Shown here piece after piece: positions 1 to 9,210 of a stretch of DNA of 64,000 nt. Each line of letters starts with the position of its first letter. The first letter of the stretch is position 1. The position numbers were made by a program, and so were the translations under genes. The DNA lies in the NCBI RefSeq assembly GCF_013204855.1, contig NZ_JABMKZ010000004.1, positions 124,001 through 188,000 on the forward strand, in the 5' to 3' direction. The notes under the pieces are model-generated. The model was not told the origin of the DNA and did no database searches. It worked only from the letters and a program-made list of their open reading frames with translations. Origin of the DNA: Paenibacillus alba (GTDB lineage: Bacteria; Bacillota; Bacilli; Paenibacillales; NBRC-103111).

Positions 1-40
1 CCTTTTACCTTCATTTAGTTTACTTTAGTTTACAAAAGAA

Positions 41-70
41 ACGGCAGCCGATCATCTGGCCGGCTGCCGT
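41..70 (-). terminator. Terminator of the carbonic anhydrase gene
   Basis: A perfect 10-bp inverted repeat, ACGGCAGCCG and CGGCTGCCGT, is separated by ten bases. On the minus strand it is followed by a T-rich run (TTTCTTTTG). It lies directly downstream of the minus-strand carbonic anhydrase gene. Confidence 0.75.
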
Positions 71-114
71 CATGTCTTCATTCACTATAGTTTCTCGATA
101 GCTAAGGATTTTCC

Positions 115-687
115 CTACGATTCCCTATGCTTGTAACCGTCAACGATTAAATCCAGCTTTCCTGTTTCCGGGTCGATGACAAGGCCATGAACTGGAATAT
201 TTTTGGGCAGGAGGGGATGGTTCTTGACCGTTTGCACGCTTCCTTTGACAGAATCTTCCACACTATCGAAACCGTGCAGCCACTGTTGCAAATTAATTCC
301 GGAACTTTCGAGGGTGTCGATCGTTTCGGATGATATGCCGTTCTCCTTCATTTTATTAATGGTTTCGCCAGGGTCAATACAGCTCATCCCACAATCATGA
401 TGTCCGACCACAAACACTTCATCGGCATTTAATTCATATACAGCGACAACAATGCTACGCATAACGCTTCCAAATGGATGCAAAACAATCGCTCCAGCAT
501 CTTTAATGATTTTCGAATTTCCATCCTTAATATTTAATGCTTTAGGAAGAAGCTCGGTAAGCCTTGAGTCCATACAAGTTACAACAACCATCTTTCTATC
601 TTTGAATCTAGATGTTTTATATTTTTCAAATTCCTTCTTCTCTACAAACTCCGAGTTAAATTGTAACATATCATAAAGTCGGTCCAA
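115..687 (-). CDS. Beta-class carbonic anhydrase (YtiB-like)
   Basis: This cytosolic zinc enzyme hydrates CO2 to bicarbonate. The zinc-site signatures of beta-carbonic anhydrases are visible: CMDSRL near residue 40 (Cys, with the Asp-Arg dyad) and GHHDCGM near residue 98 (His and Cys). The frame opens at a GTG at 696, but that GTG has no ribosome binding site. The string GAGGTG lies just upstream of a TTG at 687, giving a protein starting MDRLYDML. That start matches the expected N-terminus of YtiB-type enzymes and a normal length of about 190 residues, so I place the start at 687. The gene is monocistronic with its own terminator. Function is secure at family level; the start is an inference. 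Confidence 0.88.
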   Translation of the reverse strand: MDRLYDMLQFNSEFVEKKEFEKYKTSRFKDRKMVVVTCMDSRLTELLPKALNIKDGNSKIIKDAGAIVLHPFGSVMRSIVVAVYELNADEVFVVGHHDCGMSCIDPGETINKMKENGISSETIDTLESSGINLQQWLHGFDSVEDSVKGSVQTVKNHPLLPKNIPVHGLVIDPETGKLDLIVDGYKHRES

Positions 688-819
688 GCTTTTCACCTCA
701 ATTTTTTCTTGTTATCTTATAATCTTATCATAACTTACGAAGTACCCTCAACATATCAATCTTTATTTTAACTATTGTATTAAGAACCCGTCTGTATGGT
801 GATGTTTGAGATCAGGGCT

Positions 820-2010
820 CTACGCTCTTTCACCAACAAATATTTTTCGTCGATCATAAGCAAAAATAATCATCGCTGCGCCCAAAATCGCACAAATCAT
901 ATACATAAACGAGTAGGAAGTAACGTCAGCGATCGGGCCCATCACAACACCGCCAAGCGACATGCCCAAATCAGCTGTCGCAATGAATAAACCAATCAGC
1001 ATGTTACGGCTCATCTGAGGTAGCACAAAACTCAGATAGGTGGTTAATGCCGGATATAGAAGCGCTTGAGCAGTTCCCATGAGTACTGCGCCTGTGTAGA
1101 AAAAAATGGTCCCTCCTTCCAGTGAATAACTGACACACTGAGCCGCTACTGCCAGAGTGCACATAACGCCCATAATAAATAACGAATGCCATCGCCCGTC
1201 AGACGGGATTTTTTTTCTTAAAGCAAAGCGAGCCACGACCACGACCCCCGCCTGAAGCATGAGATAGACGCCGGCGCTGCCGTTTTCCAACTGCGCCGCG
1301 TACAGCGGCAGGAAGTTCGTAATTGCACCGAAAACACTCGAAGCAACGAGCATCAATAAACCGCATTTAAACAGATACGGATTTTTGATTAACTGCCCCA
1401 ATGACTTTATGACTCCAAATCCAGGCACCTCCCGCGTTTCAGTAGTCCCCTTCAATTCTGTTGCCATGGGGATACTATAGCCGAATACGGCGGTACAAAT
1501 TGCAATGGCGATTAGCAGCAGTGTGAAATAGTTCATTCCCCCCGTTTGCCAGATGCCGATTGCCAGAACGGGTCCAAGAATACCGGGCATATAGGTAAAT
1601 AAAGAATAGAGCGATATCCCCTGCGAACGATCCTTTTCCGGAAGGGCGTCGATAATACCGATTTGCAAAGTCATAGAAAAAAATGCTGTTGAACAGCCTT
1701 GGAGTATCCGTGCAATCAAGTAGCCTTCCAAGCCACTACATGTATACAGCAGCAGTGCAAAACCGTTAATAATAAGAATAATTCGCAAAATTTTCAACGG
1801 CCCTCGTCGTTTGATGATCTCTCCAGCCCATGGACGAAATAGCATGGCAGTGCACATATATGCCCCCATGATCCATCCAATCACCGTATTGCTGGCTCCC
1901 AGCGCTTCTCCGCGCAGCGGAATGATGACATTTAATATGGCATTGGCGCTGAAAAAGAGAAGAGCAAGCGTGTATAAACGCACAAATGGCCAGGACAATG
2001 CTCCAGTCAA
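820..2010 (-). CDS. cntE: MFS exporter of the opine metallophore (CntE-like)
   Basis: A 396-residue, strongly hydrophobic major facilitator protein. The cytoplasmic loop after the second helix pair has RPWAGEIIKRRG, the usual MFS loop 2-3 pattern of a basic, Gly-containing turn. It is the last gene of the minus-strand metallophore operon, 17 bases after cntF, with a purine-rich GGAGGAGG just before a TTG start. In Staphylococcus aureus the equivalent position is held by CntE, which exports staphylopine, so the same job is inferred here: secreting the newly made metallophore before metal loading. MFS sequence alone would not give the substrate; the assignment rests on context. Confidence 0.8.
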   Translation of the reverse strand: MTGALSWPFVRLYTLALLFFSANAILNVIIPLRGEALGASNTVIGWIMGAYMCTAMLFRPWAGEIIKRRGPLKILRIILIINGFALLLYTCSGLEGYLIARILQGCSTAFFSMTLQIGIIDALPEKDRSQGISLYSLFTYMPGILGPVLAIGIWQTGGMNYFTLLLIAIAICTAVFGYSIPMATELKGTTETREVPGFGVIKSLGQLIKNPYLFKCGLLMLVASSVFGAITNFLPLYAAQLENGSAGVYLMLQAGVVVVARFALRKKIPSDGRWHSLFIMGVMCTLAVAAQCVSYSLEGGTIFFYTGAVLMGTAQALLYPALTTYLSFVLPQMSRNMLIGLFIATADLGMSLGGVVMGPIADVTSYSFMYMICAILGAAMIIFAYDRRKIFVGERA

Positions 2011-2027
2011 AGCCTCCTCCTCCTACT

Positions 2028-2774
2028 TTAAAACGTAATGTGCTTCTTCAACAAACTTTTTGCATAGTCGGATTGAACATATTTTAAATATTCTGTCCTC
2101 ACGATTTCTTCAATCTGCCCATCTTTAAAAATTATGATTCTCTCACAAAGATAAGCAGCCGCTTGAATATCATGGGTGATAAAGAGATAACTCGTTCCGT
2201 AATTTTCCTTTAACTCTTTTAATAGATCAAGCACTTGCATCTGGACAGAGACATCAAGCGAACTGATGGCCTCATCCAGTACGATATATTTGGGCTGGGT
2301 AGATAAGGCTCTGGCGATACACACGCGCTGAACCTCTCCACCCGATAACTCATGCGGATATTGGGTCCGATAGCTCGTGTTCAAGCCGACTTGTTTCAAT
2401 AAGGAGTCAAGCTTCCTTTGTTTCTCGGAAAGACAACCGTTTCGCAGGTTCAGCGGCTCCATTATCGCCTGTTCAACGGTATAATACGGATTCAGAGACG
2501 ACGTATAGTCTTGAAAAACCACGCTGATCTGACCGGCTCTGACCGTTTTATCTGAAACGTCCCTTCCTTCAAACTGAACAATCCCGTGATCTGGCTTCTC
2601 GATGCCTGCAATCAAACGCCCTAATGTTGATTTTCCGCTTCCGCTTTCTCCAATAATTCCCAGGCATTCACCGTGTTTGCATGTAAAACTGACATTCTTC
2701 ACAATTGGCTGCTTCTCTTTCGAAAAAAAACTATTTTTTCGATAAGCCTTGGAAACACGCTCAACGACTAGCAA
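2028..2774 (-). CDS. cntF: ABC transporter ATPase, metallophore import (CntF-like)
   Basis: A 248-residue ATPase of the oligopeptide/nickel (DppF/NikE) type. Walker A is GESGSGKST near residue 43, the ABC signature LSGGEVQR is mid-protein, and Walker B is YIVLDEAISSLD. The TTG start at 2774 overlaps the end of cntD by 14 bases, so translation is coupled. With CntD it should form the nucleotide-binding heterodimer that powers uptake of the metal-loaded opine. It lacks the Cys-rich C-terminal extension of OppD-type ATPases. Substrate is inferred from the adjacent synthesis genes. Confidence 0.88.
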   Translation of the reverse strand: MLVVERVSKAYRKNSFFSKEKQPIVKNVSFTCKHGECLGIIGESGSGKSTLGRLIAGIEKPDHGIVQFEGRDVSDKTVRAGQISVVFQDYTSSLNPYYTVEQAIMEPLNLRNGCLSEKQRKLDSLLKQVGLNTSYRTQYPHELSGGEVQRVCIARALSTQPKYIVLDEAISSLDVSVQMQVLDLLKELKENYGTSYLFITHDIQAAAYLCERIIIFKDGQIEEIVRTEYLKYVQSDYAKSLLKKHITF

Positions 2775-3588
2775 TCTCTACCCTCTCCTCTATCACAAGC
2801 TTTTTGAAATGAGCGCTCAGTGCCAATCGGGAAGAAATTAGATATTGCGTATAGGGATGCTGCGCTTCCGTAAAAACAGCTTGGGTTCGACCTCTTTCAA
2901 TGATGGCTCCGTCCTTCATGACCAGCACTTCATCTGCAACTTTCTGGACAACCGCGAAATCATGAGAAATTACAATCATGGAACAGCCAGTTCGCTCTCG
3001 CATGTGAATCAATTGTTCAACCACTTCGAATTGCGAAATGGCATCAAGCGCTGATGTCGGTTCATCGGCGATGACGACCTCAGGCTCCAGGACTAGCGAT
3101 AAAGCAATCATCATCCGCTGAAGCATCCCTCCCGACAGCTCGTGCGGGTATTTATTTAAATTCTCGGCAGGGTTCTTCAGCATGACGCTTGCCATCGCAC
3201 GGATGATGTGTTCTTCACTTTCTTTCCGATTCCAGCCAAAATGCTGGGCAAGCGTTTCTCTCATGTGAACACCGATCACACAGGATGGATCAAACGCGCG
3301 CATCCCATTTTGAACAATCATGCAGAGCTGCTTGCCTCTTCTCTTTCTCATTTCCTTCGCTGAAAGTTTCAAGATATTCTCACCATTCAAATGAATGGCA
3401 CCGGATTGACGAATCCACGGTTTGTTCAGCCTCATAATGGCTCGACAGGTCATCGACTTTCCGCTGCCGCTTTCACCTACAATGGACAGACAGCTTCCCT
3501 GTTTCAACTGAAAAGAACTGTCAGCTACAAGTAGTTCATTGGTGTTAGCATCCCATACATTCAGATGCTCAACTTTCAGCACATTCAT
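2761..3588 (-). CDS. cntD: ABC transporter ATPase, metallophore import (CntD-like)
   Basis: A 275-residue ATPase of the DppD/NikD type with Walker A GESGSGKSM near residue 38, signature LSGGMLQRM and Walker B VVIADEPTSALD. The Met after the Walker A Lys-Ser replaces the usual Thr and is a conservative oddity. It begins three bases after cntC ends and overlaps cntF. It is the partner ATPase of CntF for the CntBC permease. The short C-terminus lacks the long peptide-transporter tail, which fits nickel/metallophore-type systems. Confidence 0.88.
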   Translation of the reverse strand: MNVLKVEHLNVWDANTNELLVADSSFQLKQGSCLSIVGESGSGKSMTCRAIMRLNKPWIRQSGAIHLNGENILKLSAKEMRKRRGKQLCMIVQNGMRAFDPSCVIGVHMRETLAQHFGWNRKESEEHIIRAMASVMLKNPAENLNKYPHELSGGMLQRMMIALSLVLEPEVVIADEPTSALDAISQFEVVEQLIHMRERTGCSMIVISHDFAVVQKVADEVLVMKDGAIIERGRTQAVFTEAQHPYTQYLISSRLALSAHFKKLVIEERVEIASR

Positions 3589-3591
3589 CGT

Positions 3592-4455
3592 TTAAATCGT
3601 CACCTCTTTGGCCTGCAGCTTTTTAGGTGAAGTGCCTAATTGGGGGTCCAGCGCAACCTGAAGCGCATCCGACAAGAAATTAAAGGCCGAAACGATGATC
3701 ATAATGGCCAGCCCCGGCGCAAGCATGAGCTGAGGCTTTGAGAACATTACGCTTCTCGCCTCGCTCAGCATCATCCCCCATTCTGCATGTGGCGCTTGAA
3801 TTCCTAATCCTAGAAAGGAGAAGCCGGACATTTGCAAAATCATCGAGCACATCGCACTGCTTGCAATCACTGCAATATCGGAACAGGCAGCCGGAACAAT
3901 ATGTCTATAAATAATTCTCAGATTGCTAATACCTGTTACTTTGGCAAATTTCACATAGTCCAGTTCCGCATACTGCATAACGGAAGCTCGAATCACTCGT
4001 GCGAACCATGCCCATTTCATGATAACAAAGGCAATCAGTATATTTGCTAACCCTGTGCCTAGGATCCCAACAATCGCCAATGTCATGACATAGCCGGGAA
4101 AAGAAAGCATGATATCGCAAATTCTCATAATCAGGGCATCTGTTTTCCCTTTAAAATAGCCTGCCATGAGTCCCAGAATAGCTCCAATCTGCAAAGCTGC
4201 GAACAAAGCAACGGCAACCCACAGCACACTGGGGCGAATTCCGTATATTAATCTGGATAAAATACATCTTCCCAAGTGGTCGTTTCCTAGCAGAAAGCTC
4301 CAAGATAGACCGGCATAACGAAGATTCATATTGACCTCTTCTGGGTCATGCGGCGCAAATAGCGGCGCGCATAATCCGACAATTATCGTTCCTATAATTA
4401 CGACAGAAGAAAGCATGGCAAGTTTATCTTTTGCTAAGCGCTGTGCAACCTTCAT
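3592..4455 (-). CDS. cntC: ABC transporter permease, metallophore import (CntC-like)
   Basis: A 287-residue inner-membrane permease of the DppC/NikC family. The N-terminal segment LFAPHDPEEVN, followed by FLLGNDHLGRCILSRLIYG, is the characteristic DppC opening. The C-terminal half holds the cytoplasmic coupling loop with the EAA-like pattern. Start ATG overlaps the stop of cntB by four bases (ATGA), so the two permeases are translated together. Together with CntB it forms the membrane channel for the metal-opine complex delivered by CntA. Confidence 0.88.
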   Translation of the reverse strand: MKVAQRLAKDKLAMLSSVVIIGTIIVGLCAPLFAPHDPEEVNMNLRYAGLSWSFLLGNDHLGRCILSRLIYGIRPSVLWVAVALFAALQIGAILGLMAGYFKGKTDALIMRICDIMLSFPGYVMTLAIVGILGTGLANILIAFVIMKWAWFARVIRASVMQYAELDYVKFAKVTGISNLRIIYRHIVPAACSDIAVIASSAMCSMILQMSGFSFLGLGIQAPHAEWGMMLSEARSVMFSKPQLMLAPGLAIMIIVSAFNFLSDALQVALDPQLGTSPKKLQAKEVTI

Positions 4456-5387
4456 GACATATTGTTCCTTAATCTCGGGTTCATGGCAGCATTAATGAGA
4501 TCCGCAATGGTATTAAATCCGACGAAAGCTACTCCCAAAATCAGAACGTAGGCTTGAATTACCGGGAAATCCCTTCCCATAATTGACTTAACGCTCAAGC
4601 TTCCTAATCCGGGCCAGGCAAAAACATTTTCTATGACGACCGTACCTCCAAGTATCGTAGGTATCGCCATACAAAATATCGAAACGACGACTTGCAAGGA
4701 ATTTCTGACGATATGCTTGGTGATGACAATCTCTGACAAGCCGCAGGCCCTGCCATAGAGCACATAATCTTCATTAAGGTTATTCAGTATGGCGCTCCTG
4801 ACGTTTCTGAAGTAAATGCCGGCGTAACTGATTGAGATCACCGAGACCGGCAGGATATAGCTCCGGTAGGATTCCATACCGCTTGTCGGCAGCAAATCCA
4901 TTTTCACAGCCCAATACCAGATAAGCAGCGAACCTAGCCAGTAGGCAGGCATTGCTGTTACAAAAAAAGCCAAGCCTCTAATTGATTTATCCACCCATGT
5001 ACCTTCTTTCATCGCACAAACGACACCTAGAAGGAGTGATCCTACAATGATGACGACAGAGGCAACGAAAGTGAGTTTTAACGTATTTAGAAAAGCTGGG
5101 CCTATTAACGAGCTAACAGGTTTTCCTGTCAAATAGGACTTGCCGAAATCCAAGTGCAAACAGGCAGTAAGCCAGTGTATATAACGGATGAAAAATGGCC
5201 TGTCAAGCCCCAATTCACCTTTCGTTTGGGCGATAAGCTCATGTGTAATTTGGGGAATATCTCTTGCATGCAGCACGGCTTCGACGGGATCCAACGGTGA
5301 AAGATTAAGCAGTACAAACGTTACGAATGAAATGACCAACAATAGTGGAATGGTTAGGAACAGTCTTCTCATCGCATACCTTCCCAT
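4452..5387 (-). CDS. cntB: ABC transporter permease, metallophore import (CntB-like)
   Basis: A 311-residue DppB/NikB-family permease. It opens with a basic residue cluster and a first membrane helix, then NLSPLDPVEAVLHAR, the conserved external DPxxA motif of this family. AAGGAG lies upstream of the ATG. It follows cntA after 40 bases and overlaps cntC by four bases. It is the first permease subunit of the metallophore importer. Family assignment is certain; substrate is from context. Confidence 0.88.
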   Translation of the reverse strand: MGRYAMRRLFLTIPLLLVISFVTFVLLNLSPLDPVEAVLHARDIPQITHELIAQTKGELGLDRPFFIRYIHWLTACLHLDFGKSYLTGKPVSSLIGPAFLNTLKLTFVASVVIIVGSLLLGVVCAMKEGTWVDKSIRGLAFFVTAMPAYWLGSLLIWYWAVKMDLLPTSGMESYRSYILPVSVISISYAGIYFRNVRSAILNNLNEDYVLYGRACGLSEIVITKHIVRNSLQVVVSIFCMAIPTILGGTVVIENVFAWPGLGSLSVKSIMGRDFPVIQAYVLILGVAFVGFNTIADLINAAMNPRLRNNMS

Positions 5388-5427
5388 AGAAATCTCCTTT
5401 GTCTAAAACACGAATCAAACCAGAATG

Positions 5428-7053
5428 TTATTCAAAATGCATTTGTTCAAATGGTAGTTCAAATTGCGTTTGTTTGAACGCGATGCTTTTTAGATTTTTG
5501 GGTGCTACCACGGTTACACGACCATTGGTGAGCGGTATGAACACGGCTTCATCGTGTACAATTTTCATAATATCGGCGTACAGCGATGTTCTGCTGTTCT
5601 CATCCGTGGACAATGTCACTTCATTAATTTTTTTGTACAATTCATCGGCTTTTGCAATACCTTTTGTTGTATACAAATAGGATGATTCCGTCGTAAACGC
5701 AGCTATCGTGCTCTGAGGATCATAAGCCAGTCCCCATGTCTGATTGAACAGTAAATCGTAATCGCCTGTCGCTCTTCTTTTGGCAATTGAAGTTGAATCC
5801 TCTCCAACAATAACTAGCTGGATCCCGATATTTTTGAGTGAATTTTGAATAAATTCAGCTTGCGTTTTTTGAGAAGACGAATTGCTGTCGTAATACATGC
5901 TAATGGCCAGCTTCTTGCCATTTTTCATTCTGACGGAAGTTCCGCTTTCTGACTCCCAGCCTGCTTGCTGCAAGTTCTTTTTGGCTGCTTCAGGATCATG
6001 TCCGCGCTGCTTCAACTCCACATTCGCATAATTGACATTCGAGGAAAAAAGTGAATTAGCGGGAGACTCCGTGCTGTTAAAAATATTTTTGCTTATGCTC
6101 TGCCGGTCAATGGCATACCAGATGGCTTCGCGCACGGCCGTTTCACTAACTGCACTATCGGTTTTGCTGCTATTGGCCACGAGCATCTTCGTATTCATCG
6201 ATTCGCTTCGAACCAATTGATAATTGCCTAAAACCGCTAATTGATTCATGGCATCGACGTCGATGCTATCTGTGCCCCGATCATCTGTGAACACAAAGTT
6301 GATTTCACCTTTTTGTAAAGCCAACAAGGTTGTTTCTCCAGATGGAAGCACTTTTGCCGTAATTTTCTTGATTTTGGGCTCACCGCCCCAGTAACTTGGA
6401 TTGGCTTCAAAGGTGGCATATTCATTGGTTTTATGCGCAGTCAACTTATATGGCCCCGTACCGTTGTAGCCGCTTACCCCATCCTTCGTGCTCCCATTTA
6501 CAAAGTCATTGGGGGATAGAAAGACATAAGGTCTGGTCATGGATAATTCGAGCAAAGCCGGAGCATAAGGCTCGGACAACACCAATTTGAACGTATTGTC
6601 ATCTATCGCTTCGCTTTTCACAATTTTCGTTGAGAACTTAATCCAAGCATGCTTGCTCGCATTCGCCTGAACGGCGTCGAAATTTTGTTTCACGGCTTTG
6701 GCATTAAAAGGTTCTCCATCGTGAAACGCAACATTTTTACGAAGATGAAACGTGTATTCTTTGTGATCTGCGGAGATGTCCCATGATTCTGCCAGAGCAG
6801 GTTTGATGCCGTCTTTCGTGTTTTCAACCAAGGATTCGAATACCATTCCTTGAGCGGACATAGCGCCTGTATATAGATGAGGATTCATATCGTTGATATC
6901 TTTGGGCGTTGCATATATAAGTGCTATATCCTTTTTATTAGCCGCTTCTTGGACTGCTGCAGCCGATGTTGCTTCCTTGTTGCTGCTGCAGCCTGCCAGC
7001 GTCAGAACAAACACGATGACTATCTGCAGCATAACGATTCTTCTTTTACTCAC
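5428..7053 (-). CDS. cntA: Metallophore-binding lipoprotein (CntA/NikA-like)
   Basis: A 541-residue family 5 substrate-binding protein. The N-terminus has a lipoprotein signal peptide with lipobox LAGC (Cys near residue 22), so it is tethered outside the membrane. The body shows the NikA/CntA pattern: PHLYTGAMSAQGMVFESL near residue 60, DGKxYTF-type strands, and a C-terminus ending ELPFEQMHFE as in NikA. The GTG start overlaps the cntM stop (TAGTG) and is preceded by GGAGG. It should capture the extracellular metal-opine complex for CntBCDF. A nickel or free-peptide binder is the alternative by sequence, but the upstream biosynthesis genes favour an opine. Confidence 0.88.
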   Translation of the reverse strand: MSKRRIVMLQIVIVFVLTLAGCSSNKEATSAAAVQEAANKKDIALIYATPKDINDMNPHLYTGAMSAQGMVFESLVENTKDGIKPALAESWDISADHKEYTFHLRKNVAFHDGEPFNAKAVKQNFDAVQANASKHAWIKFSTKIVKSEAIDDNTFKLVLSEPYAPALLELSMTRPYVFLSPNDFVNGSTKDGVSGYNGTGPYKLTAHKTNEYATFEANPSYWGGEPKIKKITAKVLPSGETTLLALQKGEINFVFTDDRGTDSIDVDAMNQLAVLGNYQLVRSESMNTKMLVANSSKTDSAVSETAVREAIWYAIDRQSISKNIFNSTESPANSLFSSNVNYANVELKQRGHDPEAAKKNLQQAGWESESGTSVRMKNGKKLAISMYYDSNSSSQKTQAEFIQNSLKNIGIQLVIVGEDSTSIAKRRATGDYDLLFNQTWGLAYDPQSTIAAFTTESSYLYTTKGIAKADELYKKINEVTLSTDENSRTSLYADIMKIVHDEAVFIPLTNGRVTVVAPKNLKSIAFKQTQFELPFEQMHFE

Positions 7054-8363
7054 TAGAATTCCTCCTGCATCTCTTTATTGATTTCACTGCATATTCGCTG
7101 TATATCCTCATTGAAACTTTGAGTGGCAAAGGCAGCCGACTGCTTGAGCTTTTGATGAAAACCAGCTGCTTCAACTAATTTTCGCTCATATGTATGAAGA
7201 AACTTGTCAATGGTTGGACATGGTAAACCGAGGTGTGTCATCATGCCTTGGATAATTTTGATGCGGTAATAGTCTTCTTTCGGCATGCGGGGGATGTCCA
7301 GTTCCCCTTCCTTATTCATAAATATGTTCCTAAATGGAACTGCCGAAAAATCGAAATATTTGCCGTCTTCATTCGGTTCAGAGAAGGGATCAATGAGCAG
7401 CGAAGTATAGCGGATGTACAATAAATATTCTTGATGAATCGTCTCAAAGTGGCTGAAGTTTTCGATATCATCACGGGACAAGCTTCCCAGTCTGACGGGA
7501 TAATTGTCATCTGTCATGAATTGAAGCAGATTTAGCCGTTTAATCCGCAAAGCATCCAGCATGTTCATAATTTCTTTCCATTGCGCTAGCATATCTCGGA
7601 TCAAATATTGTGTGATAGGACCTTCGGGATACATCTTATAGACATATTTCTGAATAGGAGAATCGCCGAATATGGCATCCAATGAAAATTCATTCATGAA
7701 CAGTGCCGGGTGAACATACAAAGAGATATTTCTTGATTCAGCCTCAATAGGCGTTTCCATCCGCTCAAGCACAATGCCGGATCGTTCAAATATTTGTCTG
7801 AGTACTTCGAGATTGTCAGAAGCAGTCCAGGTGGAGCCTGCAAAAATTTTCTTCTTCACGGCTGTTGTAAGAACATGATGATGGGCGCTCTCAGGTATCC
7901 ATCTTGTATCGCCAAAATAGGTGGAGAAACTGATGATTTCAACCGCTGTGTCTAATTGTTTCATATAATTGCGGACTAGACTGTTTGAACCAAGCGTAGG
8001 CGAAATTAATACGATGCATTTGACGCCTTTCAAAACATCACGGCTCACCTGTTGCAACACTTCGATGTAAGCATCTGTCGTTATGGCCAGAATCAACGTA
8101 TCCCACTCGCCGGTTATCGTGCCGAAGTCTTGGAATAGTTGATCGATAAGACACTCGCCTTCCATCTCTCGATGATTATCATTCTGGACGCTTACTCGAA
8201 CCCTCTGATTGCTCTGTTTAAGCGCCGAATATAATTGTTCGGAGCGCGCGGACGCTCTTCCGGCGATTCCCAATCGGCAAGAAAGCTGCTTGTTTAAGCA
8301 TACAGCGAGCTGAATCGTTGCAGGGCCTGTGCCCAGCAGCAAAATTTGCTTGAAATTGCTCAT
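7053..8363 (-). CDS. cntM: Opine dehydrogenase of metallophore synthesis (CntM-like)
   Basis: A 436-residue NAD(P)H-dependent opine dehydrogenase that reductively condenses the CntL product with a 2-oxo acid, the last step of staphylopine-type synthesis. The Rossmann motif GTGPATIQLAV is at the N-terminus. Further stretches that I recall from S. aureus CntM are present: VISFSTY followed by GDTR, SLYVHPALFMN, YPEGPIT, and LLIDPFSEP. The open frame continues upstream to 8471, but AAAGGAGG lies just before the ATG at 8363 and gives the family length (about 433). The stop overlaps cntA by one base. The residue in the FGDTR turn is Asp, see findings. Confidence 0.92.
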   Translation of the reverse strand: MSNFKQILLLGTGPATIQLAVCLNKQLSCRLGIAGRASARSEQLYSALKQSNQRVRVSVQNDNHREMEGECLIDQLFQDFGTITGEWDTLILAITTDAYIEVLQQVSRDVLKGVKCIVLISPTLGSNSLVRNYMKQLDTAVEIISFSTYFGDTRWIPESAHHHVLTTAVKKKIFAGSTWTASDNLEVLRQIFERSGIVLERMETPIEAESRNISLYVHPALFMNEFSLDAIFGDSPIQKYVYKMYPEGPITQYLIRDMLAQWKEIMNMLDALRIKRLNLLQFMTDDNYPVRLGSLSRDDIENFSHFETIHQEYLLYIRYTSLLIDPFSEPNEDGKYFDFSAVPFRNIFMNKEGELDIPRMPKEDYYRIKIIQGMMTHLGLPCPTIDKFLHTYERKLVEAAGFHQKLKQSAAFATQSFNEDIQRICSEINKEMQEEF

Positions 8364-8401
8364 AGCTGCCCTCCTTTTCCTCTTATCATCCTGAAAGCTT
8401 G

Positions 8402-9196
8402 CTAAGTCTTCCGGTATAAGGCAATATCGAATACTTGATCTGGACGCAAGATCGTATCCGCAAGCATCCATTTATGTTCGTCAACCTTCTCCATCGGGTA
8501 ATTAAACAGCGACTTCAACTGATTCCCATAACGCATAGCCACAACGACATGCTTTTTCGTTAAAACATGCAATTGATCCAGCAAATCATACTTATTGGAT
8601 ACGGTTGAACTGAAAATGATATGGGTTGCTTCTCTGGTGAAATTCAGCTTTTCCACTGTTTGTTGTTCCAAACGAATGTTGAGCTCTCCGCCTAGCTGTT
8701 TCACAACCTCGTATCCTAGTCTGATAGCTTCCTCATCAATATCGATTCCCACTACTTCTGCCCCTGTCCGTTTGGCAATGAGCAGCGGCGTCATTGGAAA
8801 AGAACCAGACCCGATCAGTAAAACCTTGGAATCAGAGGTTACTTCAGCACTTCCAAACTCCTTCTCAATACACGACTCAATATTTCGAAAATAGTCTGTG
8901 ATATCCGCCTGTCCGTGCCGCAGCTTGAGCGCCCGATATTTCTCCATATGGGCAACAGCAAGCGCAGATTTGCTTCTCAAAGCTTCTACGAGCAGCGTAA
9001 TTTCTTCAAGTTTATCCAGTTCCATGCGTTCCCAGACTTCTCTATTTGCGGGATTGGTGATAAATGTAGAATAGCTATTGATTAATTGCTCTAACGCTGG
9101 ACTGTGAATCAAAGTATGATCATAACATGCTGCCAGCTCATCGAATTGTTGTGAAAATGCAATTAAAGCTACTTGCATCGTTTCTACTGCCTCCAT
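8402..9196 (-). CDS. cntL: Nicotianamine-synthase-like aminobutyrate transferase (CntL-like)
   Basis: A 264-residue enzyme that transfers the aminobutyrate group of S-adenosylmethionine onto D-histidine (or histidine) in staphylopine-type pathways. The SAM-binding fold is visible mid-protein: VLLIGSGSFPMTPLL, then GAEVVGIDID as the acidic ribose-binding turn. The open frame reaches 9214, but TTGGAGGG precedes the ATG at 9196, which leaves a 14-base gap to cntK. Bacterial CntL proteins are about 270 residues. Position between cntK and cntM is the conserved order. Amino-acid specificity cannot be read from the sequence by eye. Confidence 0.9.
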   Translation of the reverse strand: MEAVETMQVALIAFSQQFDELAACYDHTLIHSPALEQLINSYSTFITNPANREVWERMELDKLEEITLLVEALRSKSALAVAHMEKYRALKLRHGQADITDYFRNIESCIEKEFGSAEVTSDSKVLLIGSGSFPMTPLLIAKRTGAEVVGIDIDEEAIRLGYEVVKQLGGELNIRLEQQTVEKLNFTREATHIIFSSTVSNKYDLLDQLHVLTKKHVVVAMRYGNQLKSLFNYPMEKVDEHKWMLADTILRPDQVFDIALYRKT

Positions 9197-9210
9197 ACAG
9201 TTCCCTCCAA

